A stretch of 64,000 bases of DNA, from positions 1,756,924-1,820,923 of the forward strand of contig OZ020616.1 in NCBI GenBank assembly GCA_963971575.1, in the 5' to 3' direction. Below are positions 20,829 to 31,693 of the stretch, in pieces. Source of the DNA: Liopterus haemorrhoidalis (taxonomy: Eukaryota > Arthropoda > Insecta > Coleoptera > Dytiscidae). A program made the translations under genes and the position numbers. The stretch's first letter is position 1. The number at the start of each line of letters is the position of its first letter. Under the pieces are notes generated by a model that did no database searches, was not told where the DNA came from, and was given only the letters and a program-made list of their open reading frames with translations.

Positions 20829-21583
20829 CAGATTACCCCCGTTCAACGCTGGGGATACGTTCTGGACATGATCGCGTTAAGCGAAATTTCGCAATCAACG
20901 AGGGATTTTTGAAAAAAACATTGTAAAACTCGAAAAACACTTAATTTATTAAATAAACATTAAGAATAACAAAAAGGCATACATTAAATAATTAATTATT
21001 TATTTATTTTGTTCCAGGTTGCAAAAAGGAATCTAGATTCCCTTGTTTGGCCTCCCTACGTTTATTGCGCAAAATTTGCCGATAACTGTCGAGTAATGCA
21101 TTACAGCCACGTTTAACAGCACTCACCCGCTCGTAATCTTCGTCGTTTTCTTCTAACAACTCCATGCATTGATTGTGAAGAGAAAGGGCTTTTTCGATGG
21201 TTTTAACAGTTAAATTTCGCACGAGAACAGATTCGTCATTTTCTAGGGACGTTGGCAGTCCGTTTCCTGCAGCTCTTCATTAGTCAAAGGTTCACCGTGT
21301 GATTTTAACAAAGTCTGAATATCATCTTCATCAAAACCTTTGATGCCTTCGGAAATGGCTATATGACTAATATCTTCGATGATATTTTCAACATATTTTT
21401 CATGTTTGCAGTGAACTTTAGCAATTTCACTCAACAATCTTTTCCAAACACCCTTCATACACGACTGGGTGACTTCATTCCACGCTTTGTCGATGTGTCT
21501 AAAAGCTTAAAAATCTTAAATTGTCGGTCGCATTATAACGAATCCGCACTAGCCGGGGTCGCAATGAATAACGGGGTTACCTG
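20829..21583 (-). mobile_element. Tigger/pogo element, 755-bp deletion derivative
   Basis: The ends are inverted: CAGATTACCCCCGTTCAACG and the complement of CAGGTAACCCCGTTATTCAT, with TA on each side (20827-20828, 21584-21585). The inside codes for the C-terminal part of a Tigger transposase in two frames. The 5' untranslated end joins directly to late coding sequence, so the DNA-binding and catalytic domains are gone. Confidence 0.85.
21004..21458 (-). pseudogene. Tigger transposase C-terminal region, frameshifted
   Basis: The first block starts MKGVWKRLLSEIAKVH and runs to KSHGEPLTNEELQE (21458-21243). After a frameshift the second reads LTVKTIEKALSLHNQCMELL and ends near GNLDSFLQP (21222-21004). 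The motifs MKGVWK, L..HGE.LTNE.L.E and a final LD.FL are typical of Tigger C-termini. Only the accessory end remains, with no DDE residues. Confidence 0.8.
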
Positions 21584-22013
21584 TATTAAAAACAAGATAG
21601 CAAAAATGTGCATCAAGGTTTTTCATTGCATATTTTGCAGCTCTCTACTTATATATCTGTCTAAATAAAAATAATATTTTATTTATTAGAGTTTTAATGA
21701 AGGAATATTTACTGCGAGAGGATCAGTGCATCTTAATAGCTAAAATAAGTTTACGTAATGACAAACTTCCGATCCCAGCTTTACTAGTTTATATTATGAA
21801 CGAAATTGCTTTCGTAATTGCTCATTAAAACATTGACTTGATAAACTAGGAACCTATTTGATATGTGTCGCTTTACCAAAGTTACTATAGACACATCTAC
21901 CTTATATAAGAAATTACAATTTCTTTTTGATAATGCGAAGAAATATCTATCAAAAAATTATGTGAATTTTACACATTTCAGGGTTTCAGGAATCAAGTAA
22001 ATGATGGCGACCT
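21584..22013. other. AT-rich intergenic DNA
   Basis: It includes a short motif at about 21955-22000 (TTTTACACATTTCAGGGTTT) shared with the Q repeats at 24530 and 46240. Nothing else was recognised. Confidence 0.4.
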
Positions 22014-23324
22014 AAGATTACTAATGTAAAGGTTGTCTCATAACTTCTGACCAACCAGAGCGTAAGAGGGAATCAAATTCAAACTAGCATACATAATTAA
22101 TAGAGATATTGCACGTTTTTAAATATTTTTATTGACTATATTCATAATAGATATTTATTTCAAGACAGTTCTACTGAATAAATTATAAATAAAAACCTAA
22201 GGAAATTTTATACTGATTTATATCAAATTTAAGGTGATGTGAATTTTTATCATAGTTAATAAATAACAATAAAATCAAATACAAATATAATTTTAGTTAT
22301 ATTTAAATAAAAATAGAAGAACAAATTGCTATAATAATATAGTAATTAATAAAATTGGAGGTTATATCTCTTTTTAAAAACGGCTGGACGTATTTTAACG
22401 AAATTTGGCACAATAGAGTAGAACCAGGATCAAATACAGTCTGTTCCAAACGGTTAAGCGGAACTAGATTTTGCAATCTAGTTACTTTCATCGTTTAAAT
22501 CGTGCCTTTCGGCCGTTTTGTTTAAGCTTTGTAAATCATACTTACAATAAACATTTTTTGGTTAAGGTTAATATAATTTTAAAATGTCATTTTCTTTATA
22601 TTTTGATTTTTTTGTGTCATTCTTAATACAAATTTCCCATTTATTTATTTTTTTGTCATTAAAATATAAAAAAAAAATATTTAATTTTGACATATATCAT
22701 TCGTTTCCATGGTTTCATTGTTGGAATTTTAAATTTTGACATCCCAACGTGAAAAATGAAATAACCCAAGTAAGTTCCCTTCCCGTGACAACCTAAAAGA
22801 ACTAAATTCCCATTTAGTTCCGCTTAACCGTTTGGAACAGACTGTATAGGCATCATCTCAAAATTTTCTTTCTTTGGGGGTGTTTCTGAGTTATAACTGA
22901 TACTAAAAAATTAAAATATTTCATTTATAAACAGAACCATCTTAAAAGAAAAAACTATACAATAAAAATTGTTTATAAGAACAAATCTTATTTGTTCTAT
23001 GCATTCTTTTAATTTGATGAATATCAGAGTAGTTACGGGGGACACCCTAAAACTAAAATATTGAAATATTTCACTTCACATCAAAAATTAATGTGAGAAC
23101 ATTTATTTAGAACGAAAAAACATTCTTTTCGGAAAAAAAAAACAAGTAGAAAATCAAAAAATTAAACGATATTTTTATATTTATAACCAAAAATCAAACT
23201 TCAGGTGTATATAACATATACGATAAACAGAAACTGACGTCCCGTTAGCATACAGATGACGCGTAGCTTCGTTATTTACCCCCACCACTAAAAGTTACGA
23301 GCCAACCTTTACTTTAATAATCTT
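22014..23324 (+). mobile_element. Element K copy 1 (9-bp-TSD type), interrupted by a MITE
   Basis: Inverted ends AAGATTACTAATGTAAAGGT and the complement of AAGATTATTAAAGTAAAGGT bracket about 0.9 kb of AT-rich noncoding DNA, plus a 408-bp family M MITE. The flanks ATGGCGACC and ATGGCGAAA match at seven of nine bases. Copy 3 at 54980-55978 gives a perfect 9-bp duplication. Long ends with a 9-bp duplication point to a nonautonomous Mutator-like element. Confidence 0.7.
22437..22844 (+). mobile_element. 408-bp TA-flanked MITE (family M), best copy
   Basis: Terminal repeats of about 30 bp (CAGTCTGTTCCAAACGGTTA and its complement) are flanked by TA on both sides (22435-22436, 22845-22846). CAGT ends with TA duplication mark the Tc1/mariner superfamily. 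It is noncoding and nested inside element K copy 1. Confidence 0.92.
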
Positions 23325-23656
23325 GATGGCGAAAAAAAATCCGTATTTAGCGCCCGAGGCAAGGTCAGCCAAACCGAGCACTTTTATTAGATGTTTTTGT
23401 GTGCTGAAGAGCACCAAAGAAGGAGCACGTGCATTCCCCTAAATTATTCATGATCAACAGAAATATTATTTTAAAAATTTGTATAATTTTATTCCATAAG
23501 TAAGTATTTTCTGATTTTATTAGAAATTTAATATTATAACGCTTGAAATTTTTACATAATAACCGAAATAAATCAATTTTTGGATTCAACAACTGATAAT
23601 ATTTGTTTAATTTTGATTCTTTTATTGAGGTAAGTTGTTGTTATAAGTATGGGCAA

Positions 23657-23713
23657 GATTTTTAGGGTTTTGTAGGTATGACCAAAAAACCCTTATACCG
23701 TCATTTTGTCGAC

Positions 23714-23744
<31 letters not shown>

Positions 23745-24310
23745 TCGGTAAAAATTGTAGCCAAACGGCTAAACCTAGAGAGTTGAAATTTGGCATGCTT
23801 ATACAACTCTTTGACCCGCACATAGGAAAAATACTAAAACATCTAAAAAACATATCCCCCTAAAAATATAAACAAATATGTGCTCATCGAAAAAAAAAAA
23901 TATTTTTTTATAATTCTGAGTAGGGTATCAAATGAAAGCCCTTGGTACGTGGATTAACGATCAAATTTTTATTTTTGCAAAATAAATTATTTTGAAGCGA
24001 TTTTTGCCAAAATTGTGCAAAAAATTTTTTGTCCCACACCCTGTAGCCCAGATGGTTTAAACTAAAAATCTGAAAAAATTCTAAGTAATGTACATTGGTG
24101 TGAACCGGAATAGTTCAACAGGAATTTTTGATCAAATTAGGTTTTTGGAAAAAAACGCATTTTTTGTGATTTTTGGCTAATAATGTACACAAGTTATAGC
24201 TTTGTAACAAGCAACACTAACGTGTGTGCTGGTCTAGTGGTATTTGACGCTGACTTTTCACCCATGTAACCCGATCCGATAGGGATCGAATCCTGGAGAA
24301 GAGACTATAT
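23657..24310 (+). repeat. Repeat W copy ending in a tRNA-like module
   Basis: The family start (AGGGTTTTGTAGGTATGACC) is followed by a clean (GTCT)n array at about 23713-23745, the conserved GCCAAACGGCTAAACCTAGA block and body modules. The 3' part (about 24219-24300) has a tRNA-like A box (TGGTCTAGTGG) and B box (GGGATCGAATCC). The same body-to-tRNA-like order occurs at 54027-54405. Confidence 0.65.
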
Positions 24311-24529
24311 ATTTTTTTTTTTAATTTCTATATTGTTTAAATTATTTTTTCAAAATTCTAATTAAATTTTGGCAAATGTTGCATTTAATTTTTAAAAGCG
24401 TAAATTTAATAGCCAGTGGAAATTGTTTAAATTATAATTTAATTCTGTTTCAATGTACACGAAATCAGAGGGGCGGAACTTATAACAACCAATGGAAGCC
24501 ATAGGCGCAATTTTTAAATTTCTTAATGA

Positions 24530-24718
24530 ACCTTGCTATATAAAAAAAAATACTGCACATATTTAGAAACCTAAATAATGTTATTAGGCGGTCGAATTAA
24601 AATTAACAAAAAAAATATTGTAATATAAAATTTGTTTTTGCATCCAAAATAATCATCATTCACTTATTAAATACCTGCAAAACCCTGAAATGTGTGAAAA
24701 TTCACACTTCACATCAAT
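24530..24718 (-). repeat. Repeat Q copy 1
   Basis: It is the reverse of 46240-46445. Both share GTGTGAATTTTCACAC (a perfect hairpin), then AGGGTTT(T/C)G(C/T)AGGTATT, AAGTGAATGATGATTATTT and a common far end. The GGTTTTGCAGGTA part resembles the start of repeat W. Confidence 0.65.
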
Positions 24719-24904
24719 TTTTATTATTCTGCTTGTGATTTATACTTGAAGCTGTTGTATTATGATCGAGGTATATTATGTTACTAGGAGCTACTGCCTC
24801 ACTTAATCTCAAAAAAGTCAAACATTAATTTAGATTGCCATGTGCAGTGTTGGAAATATGGGGTCCCCGCGAGGTCTTAATATGGGCATATTCAACAATT
24901 TCCA

Positions 24905-25099
24905 GCTGACGATGACATGGACGTTGATGAAGTAGGGCAACAGAGTCCGGATGATGAAGATGCTGCTTGCATGTTTTGTGACGGTTGTTTTTTGCAGGAT
25001 TAAAGGAGCTTTGGGTTCGGTGCCTAATGTGCAATATGTGGGCACAATGAATGCTCCGGGACAGAAAAAGATTTATATGAATGTGATTTTTGTCAGTAA
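24905..25099 (+). pseudogene. PHD-like zinc-finger C-terminus, relic
   Basis: One frame reads an acidic stretch (DDDMDVDEVGQQSPDDEDAA), then CMFCDGCF, a stop, a second stop, CAICGHNECSG and YECDFCQ followed by TAA. The spacing CxxC...CxxC..H..C...CxxC is that of the C-terminal Cys/His finger found on many pogo/jerky-like and other TE-derived insect proteins. Two in-frame stops show it is dead. Which element it came from is uncertain. Confidence 0.55.
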
Positions 25100-25740
25100 T
25101 CAATTGTTAAACTGTTACTTTGCGTTTCCATCTTAAACAAAAATGAAACTTATTTTGAACTAACCAATTTTTAATGGGGGCCCATATTTCATACACTCAA
25201 TCCTGATTCGAAAATTTTACAAATATTCATAGTTGAATCAAATTATTTTTCTATTTTTCGCAACAATGCAATTTTGAATATTGTATACAAGTCTTTGGGC
25301 TAGATGTATGCCAAGTCTAAGATCATTTCTTCAAAAACTTAAAAAATTATCGATGAAAAACAAAAAGAGCCCCCTTTTTGTTATTATTAGAACCTTCTCC
25401 TCTATATATATTTTTTTAATTAAAATATTTCGATATTTTGTTCCATATTCTTAAAAGAAAGGCCTAATCGATTTGTAGCTTTATAATCAGAAGTAAGTAT
25501 TTTAAGGTTTTTCTGAAGAGTTTTTCTCAGCGGTCGATTAAATCAACAGCGCGTTATAATATCAAAACGAAATTATGTTGTTTCTACTTCAGCTAAAAGG
25601 TTTTGTTATTTTATGTTTCTGACGTTAAATGGCCTCCTGAATTGAGAGATTTCACTAAACTAATTTTCTTTATTAAATACAGATAAAAAGTTGTAAGAAA
25701 TTATCACGCAAAGTTTTAATATTTGAAACAGTCACTTTAT
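25100..25740. other. AT-rich intergenic DNA, nothing recognised
   Basis: No feature could be supported here. Confidence 0.4.
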
Positions 25741-25905
25741 CCCTTTTATTTCCCACCTTATTTCACAGAAGGGTTGATCAAAAATCTGAAAAAGTGTCAA
25801 TAATGTACATTAATGGGAACCAGAATAGTTCAACAGAAATTTTTGTTTAAATTATTTTTTCGAAAAATAAAGATCTTTTTCTTGTCGTTGAAAAAATTAA
25901 TTACA
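25741..25905 (+). repeat. Repeat W fragment
   Basis: It contains only the body modules (AGAAGGGTTGATCAAAAATC, AATGTACATTAATGGGAACC). It ends where the second 576-bp MITE begins. Confidence 0.6.
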
Positions 25906-25913
25906 GATGTTTC

Positions 25914-26489
25914 CGCTTAATTGGGCCACCACTTAATTGGGGCAGCCTCTTATTTGGGCCAAATCTCAAAGAACAGAAACCAAACCAAGTAACCAGCAGT
26001 AAATTTATATGTTTAATTGGGACAACATTCCGCTTAATTGGGACAGTAAATTTAAGATCACAGTACATATTATGTTACACATATTCTCAAGAAAAAATAT
26101 GTACAACGAATTTAATATTACAGCGTTATTTTATGCAGGAAGGAAATGAAGGGAGCCCTACATCCGCACTGAATACCTGTGCTGATTTTGTAGAAGTGAA
26201 ATGTTACAAAAACAAAAGACAGATTACACTTGACGCATTTTTGCATTGAATTAAATTGTATGTACCTATTTATTATTTTATTTTGGAATTTATTATTATT
26301 TTTTCTTAAAAGTTTATATTTTTTGGTTATATGTAATTTATAGTTTTGTCCAAGAGTTTATAAAATAAAATTATTGAAAGAAAAATATGCATTGTTTAAT
26401 TTTATGTGAAATTCGCTTAATTGGGGCAGCCGCTTAATTGGGCCAAAATGCCTAAGTCCCGATGTGTCCCAATTAAGCGGAATTGACTG
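25914..26489. mobile_element. Tc1/mariner-type MITE, copy 2
   Basis: It is highly similar along its whole length to 3147-3732. The ends CAGATGTTTCCGCTTAATTG and the complement of CAGTCAATTCCGCTTAATTG are flanked by TA at 25912-25913 and 26490-26491. Confidence 0.9.
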
Positions 26490-26491
26490 TA

Positions 26492-27138
26492 TTTTAAAAA
26501 AATTTATTGTAGGATAACAAAAACCTACAAAACCCTGAAATGTGTGAAAATTTATACTTCACAACAATTTTTTCTTTGGGGGCGCTACTGTTCCGCAGTA
26601 CTTATGTACAAGCCGCCACTAGTTAGTTAGTTAAAATTTTTAGCGTCCAGAATCAACGCCTATTAGTGCCTAGCAAAACTCATGTACTTATCCACACCAA
26701 AATAAATCACAATAAAAGAAACTTACTAATTACTTGACGTATTCCTATATTTTATTTATTGTTGGCATAAAATATTAATTTTCCAATTTACGAATGGTTA
26801 GAAGTATCGAAAAGATAAAACTAAACAATACAAATCCAGATTTACTTCGTAAAACTTTAATCTGTGACGTTAGTCTGGATAAGAAGTTAGAGAAGAATTG
26901 AAAAATTGCATCATGTATTTTTTATGAACAATTCGGTGAAGAACATCCACTAACTATTTACTCATTCAAGCAGATATATATTGCACTTACATAAGAAAAA
27001 TTATCGACACTTTCATATAAATAAAACACTATCACCGACTGGAATTAGTGTGACATGACTAAAATAGGCGGACGGAAATATGGTTTTGTTCAGAGATAAT
27101 AAGATAAATCAAAGGATGTTTAACGATGACGTGGTTAA
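26492..27138. other. AT-rich intergenic DNA
   Basis: A repeat Q-like motif (CTACAAAACCCTGAAATGTG) lies at about 26525. Otherwise nothing was recognised. Confidence 0.4.
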
Positions 27139-27140
27139 TA

Positions 27141-28056
27141 CAAAGTGTCTCAAAAGAAATTTTATATTTAGTGGATCGATTAAAAAAAAATTAAGCCGTA
27201 TATAGAAAAAATGTTTATTAATTATTAAAATACACTTTTTGGGGATTTATTTCTTAAAAATAATATCGTCTAAATGTAGACCCTCGCGTTCTCGGCACTC
27301 ATTTAATCGAACAGTAAAATTACTTATGACGTCTCGGCAGGTGGACTCAGGGATGGCTGCCATTTCGTGACGGATATTTTCTTTCAAATGCGCCAGTGAA
27401 GTCGGTTTATTGGCGTAAACTTTAGATTTAAGATAACCCCATAGGAAAAAGTCCATAGGTGTTAAATCTGGACTGCGTGGAGGCCAATTTATGTCACCTC
27501 TCCGGGAGATCAATTTGCCTGAGAATTAAGCCTCTGACTGGCATCTTGGGGCTTTAATTCTTGCACCAATTAAATTTTGTAGGGGTGCAGCTTTAGGTCT
27601 TTGTGCATAATGCGATGTAATGATGATCTATGCACATTTAAAGCACTTGCGCGCTTCCGAATTGAAAGGTTCGGGTCGTCACGAACAGACTGATTAACAT
27701 TCTCCACGTTTTCTACCGTTCTTGATGACCTAGGTCGCCCGGATTTTGATTTATCCAGCGTTGTACCAATCTCTTCAAACTTTTTAACCCAATGTCGAAT
27801 GAGAAGAATGCTTGGCGCATCATCTAAGTGGCGAAAACCTCGAATACTGCAGAATTTTCTACGCGCTACAGTCGCCGAATCACCGTTTTTGTAAAACTCT
27901 CGCACACATAACGCGCGGTCTGCTCCCGAGAAACGCTCCATAGCGACTAAATTCCCAAGAGCCAGGCTACCGATTGACATAACCCCCGCGCCCCTCGGAT
28001 ACGTTGCGTTCACGCAGTAAGCTAAATAAATATAAAATTTCTTTTGAGACACCTTG
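27141..28056 (-). mobile_element. DD41D mariner, internally deleted copy (916 bp)
   Basis: Ends CAAAGTGTCTCAAAAGAAAT and the complement of CAAGGTGTCTCAAAAGAAAT are flanked by TA. Compared with the 1310-bp copy at 38292-39601 it lacks about 390 bases. The break joins GATCAATTTGCCTGAGAA to ATTAAGCCTCTGACTGGC, and GAA is shared at both deletion edges. Confidence 0.92.
27244..28052 (-). pseudogene. DD41D transposase, deleted and truncated
   Basis: The N-terminal part (MERFSGADRALCVREFYKNG ... SSLHRIMHKDLKLHPYKI) ends in a stop where the longer copy has Gln. After the deletion the frame resumes at LISRRGDINWPPRSPDLTPM, keeps the third catalytic Asp and runs to the C-terminus at 27244. The first and second catalytic regions are gone. 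Confidence 0.9.
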
Positions 28057-28113
28057 TAGTAATTTTCTCAATATACTCTGCTCAAAAGTTAGAATGCAGT
28101 ATTGCCCTTATTA

Positions 28114-28678
28114 GACCGGGAGCTCATGACAGTTTTTGGTCTCCGATTTCATACAGCATGCCTTTTGTAGGAGAGAATATTTACCCTGTGACAACAAAAA
28201 AGGGATGGTACTAAACCCCTGCACGCTTTCCGGTCATATGGAAAATTGCATTTCCACTTAAACACAAAATTTTTGTGCTTTTCTCTGATTTAATATTGCT
28301 TGCCCTTTTGTCAAAAGAAAGTTATAACAAATTTAAAGTCTTTTAAATATATGCATGCGATTCGGAGGGTCCCAAATGGCTCAAACGGTCATGTGATCTT
28401 GTAATAAAAAAATATGATTTTCCGCGTTTTCATACAGCATGCATATAATTAAAAGACTTTAAATTTGTTATAACTTTCTTTTGACAAAAGGGCAAGCAAT
28501 ATTAAATCAGAGAAAAACACAAAAATTTTGTGCAAGTGGAAATGCAATTTTCCCTATGACCGGAAAACGTGCAGGGGTTTAGTACCATCCCTTTTTTGTT
28601 GTCACAGGGTAAATAATCTCTCCTCCAAAAGGCATGCTGTATGAAATCGGAGACCAAAAATGTCATGAGCTTCCGGTC
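28114..28678. mobile_element. 565-bp near-palindromic (foldback) element
   Basis: Left arm 28114-28355 and right arm 28435-28678 are inverted copies, separated by a loop of about 80 bases. Outer ends are GACCGGGAGCTCATGACA and the complement of GACCGGAAGCTCATGACA. TA flanks both sides. It has no coding capacity. RNA from either strand would fold into a long hairpin. Confidence 0.88.
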
Positions 28679-28691
28679 TATATGGCAAATA

Positions 28692-29968
28692 TGAGGGCTA
28701 CCTTTTAAGTTTTTACAAAAACTAAGAAAGAAAATTTTTTTGGAAAAAACTGTTTTATTGCTTTTCTCAAGATTCGCCTTTAAGATTTATACACTATTGC
28801 GTGCGTTCAAATCAATTCTCGAAACGTTTTTTCCAGTCTGAAGTTGGTATCTCAATAACATGGTTTTCGAAGGCTTCAACAGTTCTTGAGGTGAGGAAAA
28901 TCGCTGTCTACGCATTTTTTGTTTGACACTGGGGAACGAAAAAAGATCATTAGGGGATAAATCGAATGAATACGGGCAATGAGACATTAATTCGATGTTT
29001 TTCTCCTTCAAATAATCAATTGATTGACACGGTGTGTGGGAGCTTGTATTGTCATGATAAATGATGTGACGTTTTTGGTTGTTTTTCCTGATTTTGTCGA
29101 CGACTTTTCACAAATAAATTGTTGTATACCATTCAGGATTAACTGTTCTCCGATCCTCTAAAGGAATGGTTGCGACATATCCAGTACAACTAGAGAAACA
29201 AGCGATCATTTTCTTGGAAGTACATCGTGAACGAACAACTTTTGTGGGTTTCGGTTCATCTTGGAAGACCCAAACAGTGGACTGCTGTTTAGTTTCCGGT
29301 TCATATGAATAAATCCAAGTTTCGTCACCTGTAACGATGTTGTATACGGATTTTGCAGTGCCTAGGTTGAATTTTTTTAGCATTCCCTTACACCAATCAA
29401 CACGAGCTTTTTTTGAATTTTGGTCAAATTATGCGGAATCCATCGAGAACAGATTTTTTCACAGATAAATGTTCATGCAAAATCGAATGTATTGCAATCT
29501 GCGATATGCCAAAGGATGCTTCTATCTCACGGTAAGTTACAAGCCAATCTTCTTCAATCATTTTGCGAACAGCATCGATGTTTTTTGAATCACAACCGAT
29601 TTTGGTCAACCTTCACGAGATTCATCACTGACGGACGCACGACCATGACGAAATTCTGCAAACCAATTGTAAACAGTCTTTTCTGATGGTGTTTCATTAC
29701 CAAAAGTTGAACGATGCGAATCTATGCATTGTTGTTGAGTTAGGCCTTTACTAAAATCGTAAAAAATCATCCAACGAAAACCTTCACGAGTAATATCCAT
29801 TTTTTCACAAACTTGTTTTTTTTAACGCTCATTGGCAAAGTATTCGGTCAATTTATAAGCTGCCACTGATTTCACAATAACAAATGTCAAATTTCACGAA
29901 TATAATAATGACACATTTCAATATTGCCATCTAGTGGTCGTTGGTAAAAACATAAAAAGTAACCCTAA
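28692..29968 (-). mobile_element. Mariner B, near full-length copy (1277 bp)
   Basis: Ends TGAGGGCTACCTTTTAAGTT and TTAGGGTTACTTTTTATG (complement) are flanked by TA at 28690-28691 and 29969-29970. It contains all transposase regions and serves as the reference for the family B fragments elsewhere in the window. Confidence 0.9.
28755..29800 (-). pseudogene. Mariner B transposase (DD34D), nearly complete but broken
   Basis: The start MDITREGFRWMIFYDFSKGL lies at 29800. Domains in order are: an N-terminal helix-turn-helix (GLTQQQCIDSHRSTFGN); a second (VTYREIEASFGISQIAIHSI); the first catalytic motif IVTGDETWIYSYEP; the second, YHDNTSSHTP; and the third, FDLSPNDLFSFP, 34 residues after the second. 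The C-terminus ends near 28755. The stops and frameshifts include a TGA after DESREG and a break after EWYTTIYL. Length, about 348 codons, is normal for mariner. Confidence 0.9.
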
Positions 29969-29971
29969 TAT

Positions 29972-30022
29972 GTATTGAACGCGATGGGGAACACTTTGAA
30001 AAAGTTTAAAAAGTAAGCCCGT
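29972..30022 (+). pseudogene. Mariner C-terminal tail fragment
   Basis: It reads CIERDGEHFEKV and a stop, then a terminal-repeat-like AGTTTAAAAAGTAAGCCC. This is the last few codons and 3' end of another mariner, directly abutting mariner B. Confidence 0.6.
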
Positions 30023-30073
30023 ATATCAAAACTTTCCTAGCTCCCAACATAATTTCTTATTAATAACGTTTTA

Positions 30074-30814
30074 TGACGGGAACGTTCTGGGAATTTAGCT
30101 ATATTTTTTATTATTTTGTTAATTTTCGTCAATATTATAATGTAGTTTTTCTACATAATCTCCATTTAACTGAATACATTTATTCCAACGATAAACTAAT
30201 TTTTTTAAGCCGTCCTCAAAGAACTTTTTCGGTGTCTCCTCAATCCACCTATTCCAACAGCCTTGGCACCCAGCGCGTCGAAACCTTGTTAACGCCCAAA
30301 CAATCATGCAAGATGTCATGAACTTGTCGTGTACCTATCCCTAGGCGCACACTAATTTGACGAATAGTCATTCGCCTGTCCTCTTTCAGTAAGTCTTCGA
30401 CGGCAGTAATGTTTCTTTCATTTACCGACGTGCTTGTGCGCCCACTGCGTGGATCGTCTTCTAGTGATGTTCTACCGGTTTTAAAACGATCGATCTACCG
30501 ATAAACAGTAATTTTGGATTCTGCAGACTCATCAAATACTCCTTGCAGACGCTGAATAATTTCTGAAGTTTTCACACCTTCTTTCCACAAAAAGAAAATT
30601 ATTGCTCTTTAAGATTTTGCTGCGTCTACCATGGTTACAAAAACAGTGCTATGAAAACGCGTCTATATCAGTCGAACACCTAAATCAGGCTGAACAATCT
30701 TGCACTAGATAGTTGCATAAACATGTCAAGACTTGTCTGGCACCAATAACATTGCCTATAAGTTTTGCGTAATTTAATTATAGCACAATTCCCAGAATTT
30801 AGGAAACATCCCTC
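30074..30814 (-). mobile_element. Mariner E, deletion derivative (741 bp)
   Basis: The right end (complement) reads GAGGGATGTTTCCTAAATTC and then TGGGAATTGTGC. The left end holds GGGAACGTTCTGGGAATTTA. TA follows the right end. The interior keeps transposase N- and C-termini only. Confidence 0.75.
30119..30632 (-). pseudogene. Mariner E transposase, deleted
   Basis: MVDAAKS and a stop, then RAIIFFLWKEGVKTSEIIQR, the helix-turn-helix with GRTSLEDDPRSGRTSTSVNE, and EDRRMTIRQISVRLGIGTRQ are collinear with mariner-family transposases. After RWVPRLLE the frame jumps to the C-terminal IEETPKKFFEDGLKKLVYRW and a KCIQLNGDYVEK segment. The whole DDD catalytic domain is missing. Confidence 0.8.
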
Positions 30815-30888
30815 GTATCTACGTAATTGTTAAATTATTATAGTTATTATTAGTTTATTGATTATGCAACATAGATAAAAGAAGAGAA

Positions 30889-31047
30889 GCACAAATTCAA
30901 AGAGTATTTTTTTATAATAGAAATTAAGACGCAGATCTCTGTCTTCAACTTCGCTTGTATTTAGACGAGGTCATACGTTTTCACATTAGCGTTTAAAGAC
31001 ACATTCACTTTAACATCCGAACTTAAACATCTGATGTGAAAAGGGTA
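30889..31047 (-). repeat. MITE family P, 5'-end fragment in reverse
   Basis: It matches the left end of 18245-18845 on the opposite strand, out to the TACCCTTTTCACA terminus, with TTA beyond it. The rest of the copy is missing. A complementary partial copy in the opposite orientation follows at 31694. Confidence 0.75.
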
Positions 31048-31693
31048 TTAGCTATCATTAGTAAAATCAAGCAGTGATTGTTGTTTAAGTTTAATTCGTT
31101 TGTCAGTTTGTAGATGTCAATTGAAAAGGTCCGCCCCTGTTGGATGCCGAGTGATAGGGCATCTCGTTGGGTTAATAACGTTCCATAAAATATTCCATAA
31201 ATATGAAATGGGAGATGTCAAAAGTTTAACATAACGTTACGAGTTTGAGTTCAGTTCCACAATTTACATATTTAATGTAGTTCAGAAAATTCCAACAGCG
31301 GACAATGCAAGTTTGAACTTCGCACTTTGCGATACACTATTCCGTATTTTTATGATTGTGATTTGTGTCGCCTGTCTCCTGTCTCCTGTCGCCCGTTGCC
31401 CGTTACCCGTTACCCATGTTCACTTACTTTATAACTCTGAAACTATGGTAATGTTCATTTTACTACTCTAGAATACTGAAGCTGTTAAATGTGTATGTGT
31501 TTACAACCGAACTCGTATTTAATAATTCCGGTACGAAAACTTTACAGGTATACCAGCGAAATCCTGATTTGTGAAAATTCACAGTTCAGGACATTTTTTT
31601 TATACTGTTCATAAAACATATCTAGAAGAGTTTCTATATTTATTTACTGATTGACTTGCACGTTGTCTTTCCCCAAGATTATTAAAATATAAG
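31048..31693. other. Intergenic DNA with a short degenerate tandem repeat
   Basis: At about 31368-31418 there is a run of related 6-8-base units (CTCCTGT, then GCCCGTT, then ACCCGTT). Otherwise nothing was recognised. Confidence 0.5.

Noticed and set aside
24219..24300. tRNA gene
   Set aside because: A and B boxes are present, but cloverleaf pairing is poor and the segment is the end of a repeat W copy.
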